NCBI GenBank assembly: GCA_963743785.1
Contig: CAVURD010000031.1
Location: 1-64,000, forward strand
Source: Bog-473 sp963743785
Lineage (GTDB): Bacteria > Actinomycetota > Acidimicrobiia > Acidimicrobiales > RAAP-2
Length of the DNA: 64,000 bases
Reading direction: 5' to 3'
Shown here: piece after piece, positions 36,949 through 46,003 of the stretch
How the letters are laid out: each line of letters begins with the position of its first letter
Numbering within the stretch: position 1 is the first letter of the stretch
Position numbers and translations under genes: made by a program
Notes under the pieces: model-generated
What the model saw: only the letters and a program-made list of their open reading frames with translations
What the model was told of the DNA's origin: nothing
The model's database searches: none

Positions 36949-38624
36949 GGCAGGTCGAGCCCGGCGGTGAGCAGTTCCTTCTCACAGGTCTCGATGAAAC
37001 GGGCCGCCTGTTCGGACGCTTCCTTCTCGGTCCATCCGAGATCGGGTGCGACGAGGGCGGCCGCAGCGTGGGCGGCTGCCATCGTCGGCTGCGCTCGCAT
37101 GATCATGGCCCGGGTCCGCCGGGCCAACACGTCGTCCAGCGTCTGGGCCATCTCCTCGCGGACGGCGTACAACATCTCGGCACCGATATAGGGCAGGCCG
37201 TCGATGACCGGCTCGAGCAGTTCGGGCCGCCCTTCAGCCAGGGCCAGGACCGCCGTTGACTCGGTGCCGTAGCGACCGAGCAGATGCGCGTGCGAGCGAA
37301 CGGCCGTGACCGGGTCCTTGGGGGCCGCGGTGGCCCCGATCAGCCGGAGTGACTTGGTGACGCAGGGCCGGGACTTGGGGGTCTCACCGATCAGCAGGAC
37401 AGCGGCATCGACCGCGTCCTGCGCCATCTTGCGATAGGTCGTGAGCTTGCCTCCGGTCACGGTCACCACACCGTGGCCCGACGTTCGAACCGTGTGACGG
37501 CGGGACAGGTCGGCGGTGCGTTCCGAGACGTGTCCACCCTTCTCCGGGGGCGCCAGGAGGGGACGCAGTCCGGCCCAGACGCCGGTGACATCGGCTCGCG
37601 TGAGCTTCGAGGTCGTCACGTTGTTGGCCGCCTCGAGCAGGTAGTCGACGTCTTCGGGTGTGCAGGCCGGGTTGTCGAGTGGGCCCCCGTAATCGGTATC
37701 GGTCGTGCCGAGATAGACCAGGTCGGTTTCGGGCCAGACGACCACGAAGATGGAGCGGCGATCCTTTGGTACCGGGATGACGGCCGCGATGTCACACGGC
37801 AACCGGTCGGACGGCACGCTCACGTGCACCCCCTTGGCCGGCCGGATGGAGTGCGGATGGGTGCCTTCGTCGAGCGCACGGACATCATCGGCCCAGACGC
37901 CGGTGGCATTGACGACTACCCGGGCCCGCACGCTGAACTCGGACGACGGGTCGGATGGGTCGGGCCGCAGCACCGCCCCAGTGGTCGCGCCGAGCTCGTC
38001 GGTGGTCAGCCGGACCACGTCGGTGTAGTTGGCCACCACTGCGCCGTGTTCGAGGGCGGCGGTACGGGCCAGGGTGAGCGTGAGGCGGGCGTCGTCGGCG
38101 CGGGCGTCGTAGTAGAGGAAACCCGCCACCAGGTGCTCGGTGCGCAAGGTGGGCAGGTGCGCCAGCGTCTGCTCCTTGTTGACGCGCTTGTGCCGGGCGC
38201 CGATGCGCAGGCCGCCGGTGAGGTCGTAGAGCCATAGGGCACTGGCGTAGGAACGGGCCACGGCCTTGGAGACCACGCCGTCACGGCCGAAGAGGGGGAT
38301 GAGGAAGGGCAGCGGGCTGACCAGGTGGGGCGCGTTGTCCAAGAGGCGCTGACGCTCGGCCAGGTTCTCGTAGACCAGTCGGAATTCGCGTTGCTGGAGG
38401 TAGCGCAGGCCGCCGTGGACCATTTTGGATGACTTCGAGGAGGTTCCCGAAGCGAAGTCGTGCTTCTCGACCAGGGCCGTCTTGAGGCCCCGGCTGGACG
38501 AATCGAGCGCGACGCCGGCGCCGGTGATGCCCCCGCCGATCACGAGCACATCGAACTCTTCGGCAGCCAGGCGGCGCAATGAATCCTCTCGCCGGAATCG
38601 ATGCACCGTCCAAGCCTGCCACAT
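36945..38624 (-). CDS. glpD: glycerol-3-phosphate dehydrogenase (FAD)
   Basis: 559 residues from ATG 38624. VLVIGGGITGAGVALDSSSRG (FAD), FASGTSSKSSKMVHGGLRYLQ, VVNATGVWADD, KGVHVSVP and LGTTDTDYGGPLDNP are GlpD signatures. The C-terminal helical domain ends near ETCEKELLTAGL. It oxidises glycerol-3-phosphate to DHAP at the membrane. First gene of the operon glpD-AGPS-like-kinase, with 4-bp overlaps throughout. Divergent from the metalloprotease at 38778, whose promoter shares the 150-base gap. Confidence 0.93.
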   Translation of the reverse strand: MWQAWTVHRFRREDSLRRLAAEEFDVLVIGGGITGAGVALDSSSRGLKTALVEKHDFASGTSSKSSKMVHGGLRYLQQREFRLVYENLAERQRLLDNAPHLVSPLPFLIPLFGRDGVVSKAVARSYASALWLYDLTGGLRIGARHKRVNKEQTLAHLPTLRTEHLVAGFLYYDARADDARLTLTLARTAALEHGAVVANYTDVVRLTTDELGATTGAVLRPDPSDPSSEFSVRARVVVNATGVWADDVRALDEGTHPHSIRPAKGVHVSVPSDRLPCDIAAVIPVPKDRRSIFVVVWPETDLVYLGTTDTDYGGPLDNPACTPEDVDYLLEAANNVTTSKLTRADVTGVWAGLRPLLAPPEKGGHVSERTADLSRRHTVRTSGHGVVTVTGGKLTTYRKMAQDAVDAAVLLIGETPKSRPCVTKSLRLIGATAAPKDPVTAVRSHAHLLGRYGTESTAVLALAEGRPELLEPVIDGLPYIGAEMLYAVREEMAQTLDDVLARRTRAMIMRAQPTMAAAHAAAALVAPDLGWTEKEASEQAARFIETCEKELLTAGLDLP

Positions 38625-38777
38625 GGCGTCAGCGTGGCATCCGGGCCAGACCGGGTGACGGCAGCCGTGGTGCGGGCTTGGCATATCGTCACCGTCGGCG
38701 GTCGTCGTCCGCCCGTCACCCGGTCTGGGGGCTCTAGTGGAATTCGTCGGAAGGCCCTTCACAATGAGCGTCGCTTT

Positions 38778-40301
38778 GTGAAGCCGTCATGGGGTCGACG
38801 TCTCTGGATGGTGCCTCTGGCCGGACTCACGGTCGCCACCGGGCTGGCCGCCGGTTTGGCCTGGTCACAGTCGCCGTCGGTCCCGACCTGGCCCGCCAGC
38901 ATCGCCCCCGTCGCGGCGTTCGTCAGCCACGACCGGGGCCTGGCCTTTCTCCACCCGGTGCCGGTACATTTCCAATCACCCCGGACCTTCGACCGGCAAA
39001 CGGCCGCGCAGGATCAACCCGACGGTGCACCGCAAAAGGCCCAGGTGCGTCTGCAGGCGGCGGAATTTCGCGCCCTCGGACTACTCGGCGGCTCGGTCAA
39101 TCTGGTGGAGGCCCAGACCGCCCTCGATACGGGATCCGTCCAGGCCTACTACGACGACGTCAAGAAGGACATCGTCATCAGAGGCGCGAGCCTCTCGCCG
39201 GGCACCAAGGTCACCCTCGCTCACGAACTGACCCATGTGCTCCAAGACCAACATTTCAACCTGGTCAAGTTGGACCACGAGTCGAGCACCTCCGACGAGG
39301 AGTTCGCCGTCACCGCCATCGAGGAGGGTGATGCCGTGCTCACCGAGAACGACTACACCGCCACGCTTCCCGTGCGTGAGCAGCGGGAGGCCGATGCGGA
39401 GGAGAACGCACCTGCGGCCGCCGACGGGACGGGGACCGGGAGCGGAACCGGGAGCACGCCCACCGTCCCGACCGCTAATGCGGATTTCCTCGGCATCTCC
39501 TCCGAGGTCCCCTACATCCTCGGTCCTGATTTCGTCCTGCTGCTCTACAACGTGGGTGGGATCGGCCTGACGAACCGGGCCTTCGAGCATCCCCCCAGGT
39601 CCGAGCTCGACATCGTGAACCCGTCGGCCTACCTCCTCCACCAGGCCACGCGCGTCCTGCCACCGCCCGCTCTGGGCCGAGGCGAACGGAGGATCGGCTC
39701 GCCCGGTTCGTTCGGTGCCTTCGAGACCTACATGACCCTGGCCGGCGACATGGATGCCACGACGGCGTTGTCGGCGGCGGACGGATGGGGCGGAGGATCG
39801 ATGACGCAGTACCGGCAGGACGGCGCGTCGTGCACCCGGCTCGATCTGGTCGGGCGCACGGGGCTCGAGAGCGATGCCCTGGCCCGGGCCTTCACCGCCT
39901 GGGCCGGCGCTCTGCGACAGCGGGGGGTGGTTGCGGAGGTCACGCGCCGCGGGGAGACGACCACGGTGTCCGCCTGTGATCCCGGCCCGGCGGCCACGGC
40001 TGGCCCCCGCTCCCGAGAGCACGCACTCGACGTCGTCGACGAGCGGAACTCCAACATGGCGAGTGCGTACCTCTACGCCGACCTCCCGCCCGCCGTAGCG
40101 CTCTGCGTCGGCGACCGCTCGGTGGGTGATGCAGCTCTGCTCCAGGCCGAAGCGGCACAGAACAACTCCTACGGCGCGCCGCCGAAATCTGAGCAGACCA
40201 CCATCGATAACCAGATGCGAGATCTGATCGGGTCATGTCGTCTGGGGTCGGCGGCGGCTGGTCAGGGCAGCCGCGTCGCAGCGCCACAGCCGCGCCCGTG
40301 A
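38778..40301 (+). CDS. secreted HELTH zinc metalloprotease-like protein
   Basis: About 507 residues from GTG 38778; the ribosome-binding site is poor and ATG 38811 is an alternative. A membrane anchor/signal (MVPLAGLTVATGLAAGLAW) precedes a domain with VTLAHELTHVLQDQHFNL, the HExxH zinc site, and a downstream Glu in AIEEGDAVLTENDY that fits a gluzincin-like third ligand. A Gly/Thr-rich insert (TGTGSGTGSTP) divides the fold. Family of actinobacterial secreted proteases with HELTHALQDQ-type motifs; substrate unknown. Confidence 0.78.
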   Translation: MKPSWGRRLWMVPLAGLTVATGLAAGLAWSQSPSVPTWPASIAPVAAFVSHDRGLAFLHPVPVHFQSPRTFDRQTAAQDQPDGAPQKAQVRLQAAEFRALGLLGGSVNLVEAQTALDTGSVQAYYDDVKKDIVIRGASLSPGTKVTLAHELTHVLQDQHFNLVKLDHESSTSDEEFAVTAIEEGDAVLTENDYTATLPVREQREADAEENAPAAADGTGTGSGTGSTPTVPTANADFLGISSEVPYILGPDFVLLLYNVGGIGLTNRAFEHPPRSELDIVNPSAYLLHQATRVLPPPALGRGERRIGSPGSFGAFETYMTLAGDMDATTALSAADGWGGGSMTQYRQDGASCTRLDLVGRTGLESDALARAFTAWAGALRQRGVVAEVTRRGETTTVSACDPGPAATAGPRSREHALDVVDERNSNMASAYLYADLPPAVALCVGDRSVGDAALLQAEAAQNNSYGAPPKSEQTTIDNQMRDLIGSCRLGSAAAGQGSRVAAPQPRP

Positions 40302-40313
40302 AACGATGAGCCG

Positions 40314-41453
40314 GTGGGCAACGCCGATGAGTGGGAGAGGGCCGGCCTCTACGACCCGGCCTCCCCCAAGGCGCACGAACGCCGGGACCTCCTCGAGTAC
40401 CTGACGGCCCGGGGCGCCAGCGTCGAGGCGATGGTGGAGGCCCACCGCCTGGGGAGCCTTCCCGGGTTGGCCGGCGACCTGGTGTTGGGGATGCGTTCGG
40501 CCATCTCCGTTGAGGAGATGGCCGAACGAAGCGGCATCCCGGTCGAGCGTGCCGAGCGAGTGCTGTTGGCCAACGGGCTGCCGGTCTCCGCTGACACCAT
40601 GCTGCCCTCCGGTCTCGTAGGGCTCTTGGCCTCGTTCGAGCAGGGGGCTGCCATCTTGGGTGACGAGGCCATCCTCGCCTTCTCGCGTGCGTTGGGTGCG
40701 GCGGCCACCAACATCGCCGAGGCGGCAGTCGCCCTCTTCTACGCCGAACTCGGCCCGGGCACCGAACGGGAGGGGACGACGGAGCTGGCCCGGGCCCAAA
40801 TGGCGGAGGCGGCGACACAAGCTTTCACCAACGTGCCCGACGTGCTGTCCCGTCTCCTGCTGGCCCAGTTCGATCGGGCCAGCCGCCGGACAGTGGTGGC
40901 CCGGGGCTGGTCGGAGGCGGGGGCTGGCGCCGGGGCCGCCGACGGTCCGGGCGAGGTGGTCGCCCTGGGTTTCGTGGACCTCGTCGGCTCCACCTCGTGG
41001 GCCGAAGGGCTGAGCCTGCGGGATCAGAGCCTGGCCCTGTCCCGGTTCGAGTCGGCCGCCTGGTCGAGTGCCGTGCTGGCCGGGGGCCGGGTGGTGAAGA
41101 TGATCGGCGACGAGGTGTTCTTCGCCGCCCCGACGGCGGACACCGCCTGCCGCATCGGCATCGAAGTGTGCCGGGCGGCCGCCCTCGACCCACTTCTGCC
41201 CCCGGGTCGAGGGGCCGTGGGTCTGGGTCTGGTGATCCCGCGAGAGGGCGACTACTTCGGCCCCCTGGTCAACCAGGTCTCGCGCTTGGTGAAGGTGGCG
41301 CCGCCCGACGGCCTGGTGGTCACCGAGGCCGCCGCGGCGGCCCTGCCGGCCGGCCCATGGCACACAGAGGAACTCGCGCCGCTGCAGCTGCGTGGCGTCG
41401 AGCAGCCCGTGCGGGTCTTTGCCGCCCGCACCAGCGATGCTCAGGCGACGTAG
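40314..41453 (+). CDS. class III adenylate cyclase with Rv1264-type regulatory domain
   Basis: 379 residues from GTG 40314. The N-terminal ~190 residues (ERRDLLEYLTARGASVEAMVEAH, VEEMAERSGIPVERAERVL) resemble the pH-responsive regulatory domain of mycobacterial Rv1264. The catalytic domain has the metal Asp in FVDLVGSTSWAE, the second in VVKMIGDEVFFA, and transition-state Asn/Arg in LVNQVSRLVKVA. It closes with LQLRGVEQPVRVFA. All catalytic residues present, so it should make cAMP. Starts 12 bases after the metalloprotease stop. Confidence 0.9.
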   Translation: MGNADEWERAGLYDPASPKAHERRDLLEYLTARGASVEAMVEAHRLGSLPGLAGDLVLGMRSAISVEEMAERSGIPVERAERVLLANGLPVSADTMLPSGLVGLLASFEQGAAILGDEAILAFSRALGAAATNIAEAAVALFYAELGPGTEREGTTELARAQMAEAATQAFTNVPDVLSRLLLAQFDRASRRTVVARGWSEAGAGAGAADGPGEVVALGFVDLVGSTSWAEGLSLRDQSLALSRFESAAWSSAVLAGGRVVKMIGDEVFFAAPTADTACRIGIEVCRAAALDPLLPPGRGAVGLGLVIPREGDYFGPLVNQVSRLVKVAPPDGLVVTEAAAAALPAGPWHTEELAPLQLRGVEQPVRVFAARTSDAQAT

Positions 41454-41662
41454 CGACGGCACGCTGACGCTCGAATCGCGGATCGCGGAAGCGTGTTGCC
41501 GTGATTGTGGAGGGCCGCTTGCGTCCCAAGAGGTCGGGTGCTGTCAGATGCGGACGTTCCACGCGGCCAGGCGAGAGGTGCGTGGCTTTCCCGCTGAGGT
41601 GGGTGACCCGGCCCCGGGTTTTCACGGCGAGGCCTATCGGCAGTTCCGGGATACGAGCGCCG

Positions 41663-42337
41663 TCAGACTTTTCGTGCCTTGATGGCCAGCACGGTCGGGG
41701 TGGGCCCCCCGCCCTCCTTGAAACTGTCGAAGACCAGGCCGGCATCAATGAAGGTCCGCAACAATTGCGGCAGGGGAATGTGTTCCGCCCCGACCTTGTC
41801 TCGGAGGCCCTTGTCTGTCCAGGACTCCCTCGTCCAGTGGCCGTCGAGGTAGCCCGGGCGAACAATGATCGCTTCGGGGTCGCTCCGATCAGCGAAGCCG
41901 CCACAGAAACACGGGTGAACCCCGATGTGGACCACACACCCCCCAGGAAGGAGAACCCGGGATGCTTCTCGAAGGATGGCCGAATAATCCGACACGTCGG
42001 TGTGGATCATCACCGCCAGGACGCTCGGGAACGACGCGGCCGCGAACGGCAGCATCTGACCATTGGCCCGGACGATTGGAAGGCGGGAACGAGCGTGTCG
42101 CAACATCCCCGCCGAAGGATCGATGCCAATGGGCACTCGACCCAGGCTGCGAACGCGCGCGCCATGTGTTCCGGTCCCGCAGCCGATTTCCAGACAGGTG
42201 CCGGCACCTTGCCCAAGGAGCTCGCTGATTGCGCGATCGACGCCGATCGGATCGCCGATCGGCAACCCGTCCCCCGACCGGGGGCCGAGGAAACCCTCCT
42301 CGTACCAGTCGGCGATCGCGTCATATGTCGCCGCCAT
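41663..42337 (-). CDS. class I SAM-dependent methyltransferase
   Basis: About 224 residues; ATG 42337 after AGGAAGGAG. Motif I is CLEIGCGTGTHG; IGIDPSAGMLRHAR binds the SAM ribose and LPFAAASFPSVLAV is motif IV. Substrate unknown. Single gene on the minus strand, immediately left of the duplicated block. Confidence 0.87.
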   Translation of the reverse strand: MAATYDAIADWYEEGFLGPRSGDGLPIGDPIGVDRAISELLGQGAGTCLEIGCGTGTHGARVRSLGRVPIGIDPSAGMLRHARSRLPIVRANGQMLPFAAASFPSVLAVMIHTDVSDYSAILREASRVLLPGGCVVHIGVHPCFCGGFADRSDPEAIIVRPGYLDGHWTRESWTDKGLRDKVGAEHIPLPQLLRTFIDAGLVFDSFKEGGGPTPTVLAIKARKV

Positions 42338-42426
42338 TCCACACTCCTTCCTGCCGAGGTCGGTAAGCGAATGATGGCCAGACGAGTCTTTCACCCGCCG
42401 GTGCCGAGCTCACCTCCGACGGTTCC

Positions 42427-42687
42427 ATGCGGGGGTGGCGGGTGCCCAGCGCGCCTGAGGCCGAGCATGCGGCGGCATTGGTGCGGGACACGGTGACCCC
42501 GGCTGTGCACTACCTCCGGTTCGGGTTCTCGCCGGTGCAGGTGGAGCCCTTCGCCGACCCTACGGGGGAGGTGGCGCTGGTGGCCGACCACGCCCACTAT
42601 CAGGCCCGATCCGTGCTGCCGGAGTCGGTCCGGGAGGAATTGCTGGGTGACCTGCGTGGCACAACAAAGCCGCTTCCCATCGGCTGA
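42427..42687 (+). pseudogene. C-terminal fragment of a DUF3501-like protein, copy 1
   Basis: 86 codons. VTPAVHYLRFGFSPVQVEPFADP, VALVADHAHYQARSVLPESVREELLGDL match the C-terminal half of DUF3501 proteins, which are normally about twice as long; the N-terminal half is missing. It may still be translated from ATG 42427, but no ribosome-binding site is clear. A second copy starts the next unit. Confidence 0.5.
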
Positions 42688-42712
42688 CCAGGGAGAATTC
42701 TTTGTGTAGGCC

Positions 42713-42742
42713 TTTACAGGCCCACCGGAGGTAAGCCATACT
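42713..42742 (+). promoter_or_regulatory. candidate whiB promoter
   Basis: TTTACA (42713-42718) and CATACT (42737-42742) with an 18-base spacer, 107 bases before whiB. The -35 lies within a small hairpin GGCCT-TTAC-AGGCC (42709-42722). The whole segment is conserved in the second unit near 47325. Confidence 0.4.
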
Positions 42743-42848
42743 CTTCGTTCGCCGGAATTCGGTGCGCGTGCCTCCGGGTCCACCCGAGAAGTGCCTCCCG
42801 ACCAGGGCGAATCCTGCCCGTATCCGACGTGAAGAGGAAGTGTTTCCC

Positions 42849-43088
42849 ATGAGTGCCACCACGTGGCGCAAACAAGCCGCCTGCCGGGGCCTCGATGTCG
42901 AGGCCTTCTACCCGGTATCGGAGGACGAGGCCGATGCGGCCGAGGCCAAGGCTATTTGCGACGTCTGCCCGGTCCGCCAGGCCTGCCTCGAGCACGCCTT
43001 GGCCCACCGCGAGCGTGAGGGCGTCTGGGGCGGCACGACGGAGCGGGAACGCCGGCGCATCGTGCGGCAGCGGCGCAAGTCAGCCTGA
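42849..43088 (+). CDS. WhiB-family iron-sulfur transcription factor, copy 1
   Basis: 79 residues; ATG 42849 with GAAGAGGAAG upstream. Four Fe-S cysteines: AACRG, then AICDVCPVRQAC (C-x2-C-x5-C). GVWGGTTERERR is the beta-turn that contacts sigma-A, and a basic RRQRRKS-type tail binds DNA. The protein is identical to copy 2. It converges on the LCP gene, overlapping its end by several bases. Confidence 0.95.
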   Translation: MSATTWRKQAACRGLDVEAFYPVSEDEADAAEAKAICDVCPVRQACLEHALAHREREGVWGGTTERERRRIVRQRRKSA

Positions 43089-44729
43089 CTGAGCGGCCGA
43101 CTTTGCCGCCGGCTTCGCGGCGGGCCTGGCGTCGGACTTCGTAGCGGACCCCTTGGCGGTCACCACCGTCGTCGAGGTGGTGGTCGTGGCCGGGGCGCCG
43201 AGCGTGCAGGGCACCGGATTCCACGGCTCGGGTTGCGTGTTGGTCACGACGTTGCCCGGGATGGCGGTCGGCGTCGTCGACCCGGGCGTGGTCGTGGTGG
43301 TGGTGGTCGTTGTGTCCACCGTCAATCCGGCGTTGGCCACCCAGAGAACCAGGGTGTTGCCGGTGAGGAGCGGGCTGCCCACGTAGGTCACGGTGCCCTT
43401 CAATGAGTCGGCCAGCGTGTGGGCGGCTGGGAGACCGGAGGTGCCGTAGAAGATCTCGGAGGGATCACCGCTGGCGATCACGCTCGGTGCGTTGTTGACA
43501 CCGGTCACCACGAAGCCGTCCTGCTCGAGTCCGGACGCCGTCTGGCTGGCCAGTTCGCCGCCCCCCGAGGCGTTGAGGACATCCACCGACACCGCACGGT
43601 TGGCCAGCGGCGGGGCCGTCGTGGTGGTGGTGGCGGAGGGCGCCGGCTTGGGCAGGCCGATCTGGTTGAAGGCGGCGATCTGCAGGCCGGCGTAGGGCTG
43701 GGCGGCCAGCAGGACATCCGCCCCCCCGCCGGTGACGAATTCGGAGGTGGGCAGCGTCTGGGTGATCAGGTGTGACGACGGCAGCCCCTTGAACTCCTCG
43801 ACCATGTGCAACAGGTCGCCCTTGGTCAACGTGTCACTGATCGTGAGGTTGCCCACGGCGGCCGAGATGAAGCCATTGATGGCGAACGGGTTGGACGAAG
43901 AGGCGTTGACCTTGGCCAGGACGGCCCGGAAGAAGGCATCCTGCCGCTGGATCCGGCTGAAGTCCGACTGCCCGTCCGACACCCATTCGCCGTAGGCATT
44001 CATGTACTCGAGGTGCCGGCTACGCACCAACTGCAAGGCCGTGACCCCGGAAACGGATTGACAGCCCAGGGTGGTGACATCGAGCCCCGTGTAGTCATCC
44101 TTGACGGCGGTGGGGAAGGTCATGTCGACGCCGCCGAGAGCGTCGACCATGTTGGTGAAGCCGGGAAAGTTGACGGACATGTAGAAGTTGATCGGGATGT
44201 TGAGCACGTTTTCAATGGTCTGGATCAACAGGTCCGGACCGCTGTCGTAGGCCGCATTGATCCGGTTCATCCCCGACACGTTCGGCACATTTCCGGGAAT
44301 GTCGACCCACAGGTCGCGGGGGATGGAGATCACCGTGATCGACTTGGTGGCGGGAACGAACCGGGCCACCATGGTGACGTCGCTGCGCTGACCGCCTGTA
44401 TTGGAGGTGTTGCCGATTTGACTGCCCAGCGTGGAGTTGTCGCCGACGAAGGCTCTGGAGTCGGAGCCGACCAGCAAGATGTTGAACGGCTGTCCGGGCG
44501 GAGCGGCCTTGACCAGGTGCGGGGCGTGGATCTTCTTGATCTGGTTGTAGCGGTAGTTGACGTAGAGGTAGCCCCCACCCACGGCGAGCACGCCCAGGGC
44601 GAGGATGGTGGACAGCGTGTAGACGATGCGACGACGCCATCGATGCTGGTGGCGCTTCGCCTTCTTGTTCTCTTTTCGCAATTTGGCCTGAAGGTCAGCG
44701 CGAGTTTGCGGTGTCTCTTCGGGTGGCAA
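43080..44729 (-). CDS. LytR-CpsA-Psr (LCP) family glycopolymer transferase, copy 1
   Basis: 549 residues. A basic cytoplasmic end (RRRIVYTLSTILALGVLAVGG) anchors it in the membrane. The LCP domain has LLVGSDSR, SDVTMVARF, SIPRDLWVDIPG and a later SRIQRQDAFFRA. A LytR_C domain (VSVDVLNASGGGELASQTASGLEQDGF) follows, then Thr-rich linkers (TTTTTTTTTPG) and an Ala/Lys tail. LCP enzymes attach glycopolymers to peptidoglycan. It is divergent from the acyl-CoA dehydrogenase. Confidence 0.93.
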   Translation of the reverse strand: MPPEETPQTRADLQAKLRKENKKAKRHQHRWRRRIVYTLSTILALGVLAVGGGYLYVNYRYNQIKKIHAPHLVKAAPPGQPFNILLVGSDSRAFVGDNSTLGSQIGNTSNTGGQRSDVTMVARFVPATKSITVISIPRDLWVDIPGNVPNVSGMNRINAAYDSGPDLLIQTIENVLNIPINFYMSVNFPGFTNMVDALGGVDMTFPTAVKDDYTGLDVTTLGCQSVSGVTALQLVRSRHLEYMNAYGEWVSDGQSDFSRIQRQDAFFRAVLAKVNASSSNPFAINGFISAAVGNLTISDTLTKGDLLHMVEEFKGLPSSHLITQTLPTSEFVTGGGADVLLAAQPYAGLQIAAFNQIGLPKPAPSATTTTTAPPLANRAVSVDVLNASGGGELASQTASGLEQDGFVVTGVNNAPSVIASGDPSEIFYGTSGLPAAHTLADSLKGTVTYVGSPLLTGNTLVLWVANAGLTVDTTTTTTTTTPGSTTPTAIPGNVVTNTQPEPWNPVPCTLGAPATTTTSTTVVTAKGSATKSDARPAAKPAAKSAAQSG

Positions 44730-44772
44730 GGAACCGAAATTACCTTGTCAGGCGGTCCTATACCCTTCACCA

Positions 44773-45963
44773 GTGGATTTCGACCTTTCGGAGGAACTCG
44801 AAGCGCTGCAGACATCGGTCCGTCGCCTGGCCCAGGACAAGGTCAAGCCCCGGGCCCGGGCCATCGACAAGGAGGGCACCTACCCCCAGGACCTCTTCGA
44901 GGCCTTTCGGGACGCCGGCTTGCTCGGGCTGTGCCTCCCGACCGAGTACGGGGGCTCGGGGGCGGGGATCCTGGGCCTGGCCATCGCCATCGAGGAAGTG
45001 GCCAAGTACTCGAACTCGGCCGCGCTGATGCTGCTGCTGACCCGCCTGCCCACCGGCCCGGTCATGATCGCCGGAACGGAGGCGCAAAAGGCCAGATATC
45101 TCCCCGGTATCGCCGACGGCTCGCTCCGGGCGGCCTTCGGGCTCTCCGAGCCGCAAGCAGGCAGTGACGTCATGGGCATGCGCACCAAGGGGGTGCCGGA
45201 GGGGGGCGCAGGGAGGGGCGCAGGCAGCGGCTGGATCCTCAACGGCACCAAGTGCTGGATGTCGGGCGTCCGAGAAGCGGACTGGTACACCGTCTTCGCC
45301 AAGACGAGTGGCGACCCCGCCAGCCGGTCCCACGATTCGATCACGGCCTTCATCGTGGAGCGGACGTGGGACGGCGTCGAGGTGGGTCGCACCGACCACA
45401 AGATGGGCGTCAAGGGCGTCGACACCGGCGAGTTGCTGCTGAACGACGTGCACGTCCCGGCGGAGAACGTGATCGGCGAGGTGGGCGGTTTCCGCCTGGC
45501 CATGCTGGGCCTCAACGCCATGCGCCCGATCGTGGCGGCCCGCGGCATCGGCTTGGCCGAAGGGGCGCTCATGTACGCCGCCGAGTACGTGCAGCAGCGG
45601 GCGGCCTTCGGGAAGACCATCGCCGACTTCCAGGGCATCCAGTGGGAGATCGCCAAGTGCGCCGTCGACATCGAGGCGGCCCGCCTGCTGACCTACCGCT
45701 CGGCCGTGATGGCCGACCGGGGCCAGTACACCAAGGAGTTCGTGCCCTACCTGTCGATGGCCAAGTACCACGCCACCGAGATGGCCGTGCGGGCCTCCTC
45801 GCTGGCCGTTCAGCTGCTGGGGGCGGCCGGCTACATGGAGGACCATCCGACCGAGCAGTGGTACCGCGACGCCAAGCAGCTGACCATCGTCGAGGGCACC
45901 TCGCAGGTGCAGCTCGGCCTGATCGCCCGGGGCGTGTTGGATCGGGACCTCTGGTGGGACTGA
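44773..45963 (+). CDS. acyl-CoA dehydrogenase, copy 1
   Basis: 396 residues from GTG 44773. MDFDLSEELEALQTSVRRLAQD opens the helical N-domain; FGLSEPQAGSD contacts flavin and WILNGTKCWMSG is the beta-domain signature. IVEGTSQVQL carries the catalytic Glu typical of short/medium-chain enzymes. Copy 2 differs at five residues by eye, one cluster being a glycine-rich loop (EGGAGRGAGSG against EGGTGSGAGSG). Confidence 0.93.
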   Translation: MDFDLSEELEALQTSVRRLAQDKVKPRARAIDKEGTYPQDLFEAFRDAGLLGLCLPTEYGGSGAGILGLAIAIEEVAKYSNSAALMLLLTRLPTGPVMIAGTEAQKARYLPGIADGSLRAAFGLSEPQAGSDVMGMRTKGVPEGGAGRGAGSGWILNGTKCWMSGVREADWYTVFAKTSGDPASRSHDSITAFIVERTWDGVEVGRTDHKMGVKGVDTGELLLNDVHVPAENVIGEVGGFRLAMLGLNAMRPIVAARGIGLAEGALMYAAEYVQQRAAFGKTIADFQGIQWEIAKCAVDIEAARLLTYRSAVMADRGQYTKEFVPYLSMAKYHATEMAVRASSLAVQLLGAAGYMEDHPTEQWYRDAKQLTIVEGTSQVQLGLIARGVLDRDLWWD

Positions 45964-46003
45964 CGCGGTGCTGGGCTGAGGCTGCCGTGGGATTGAGGCT
46001 GCC

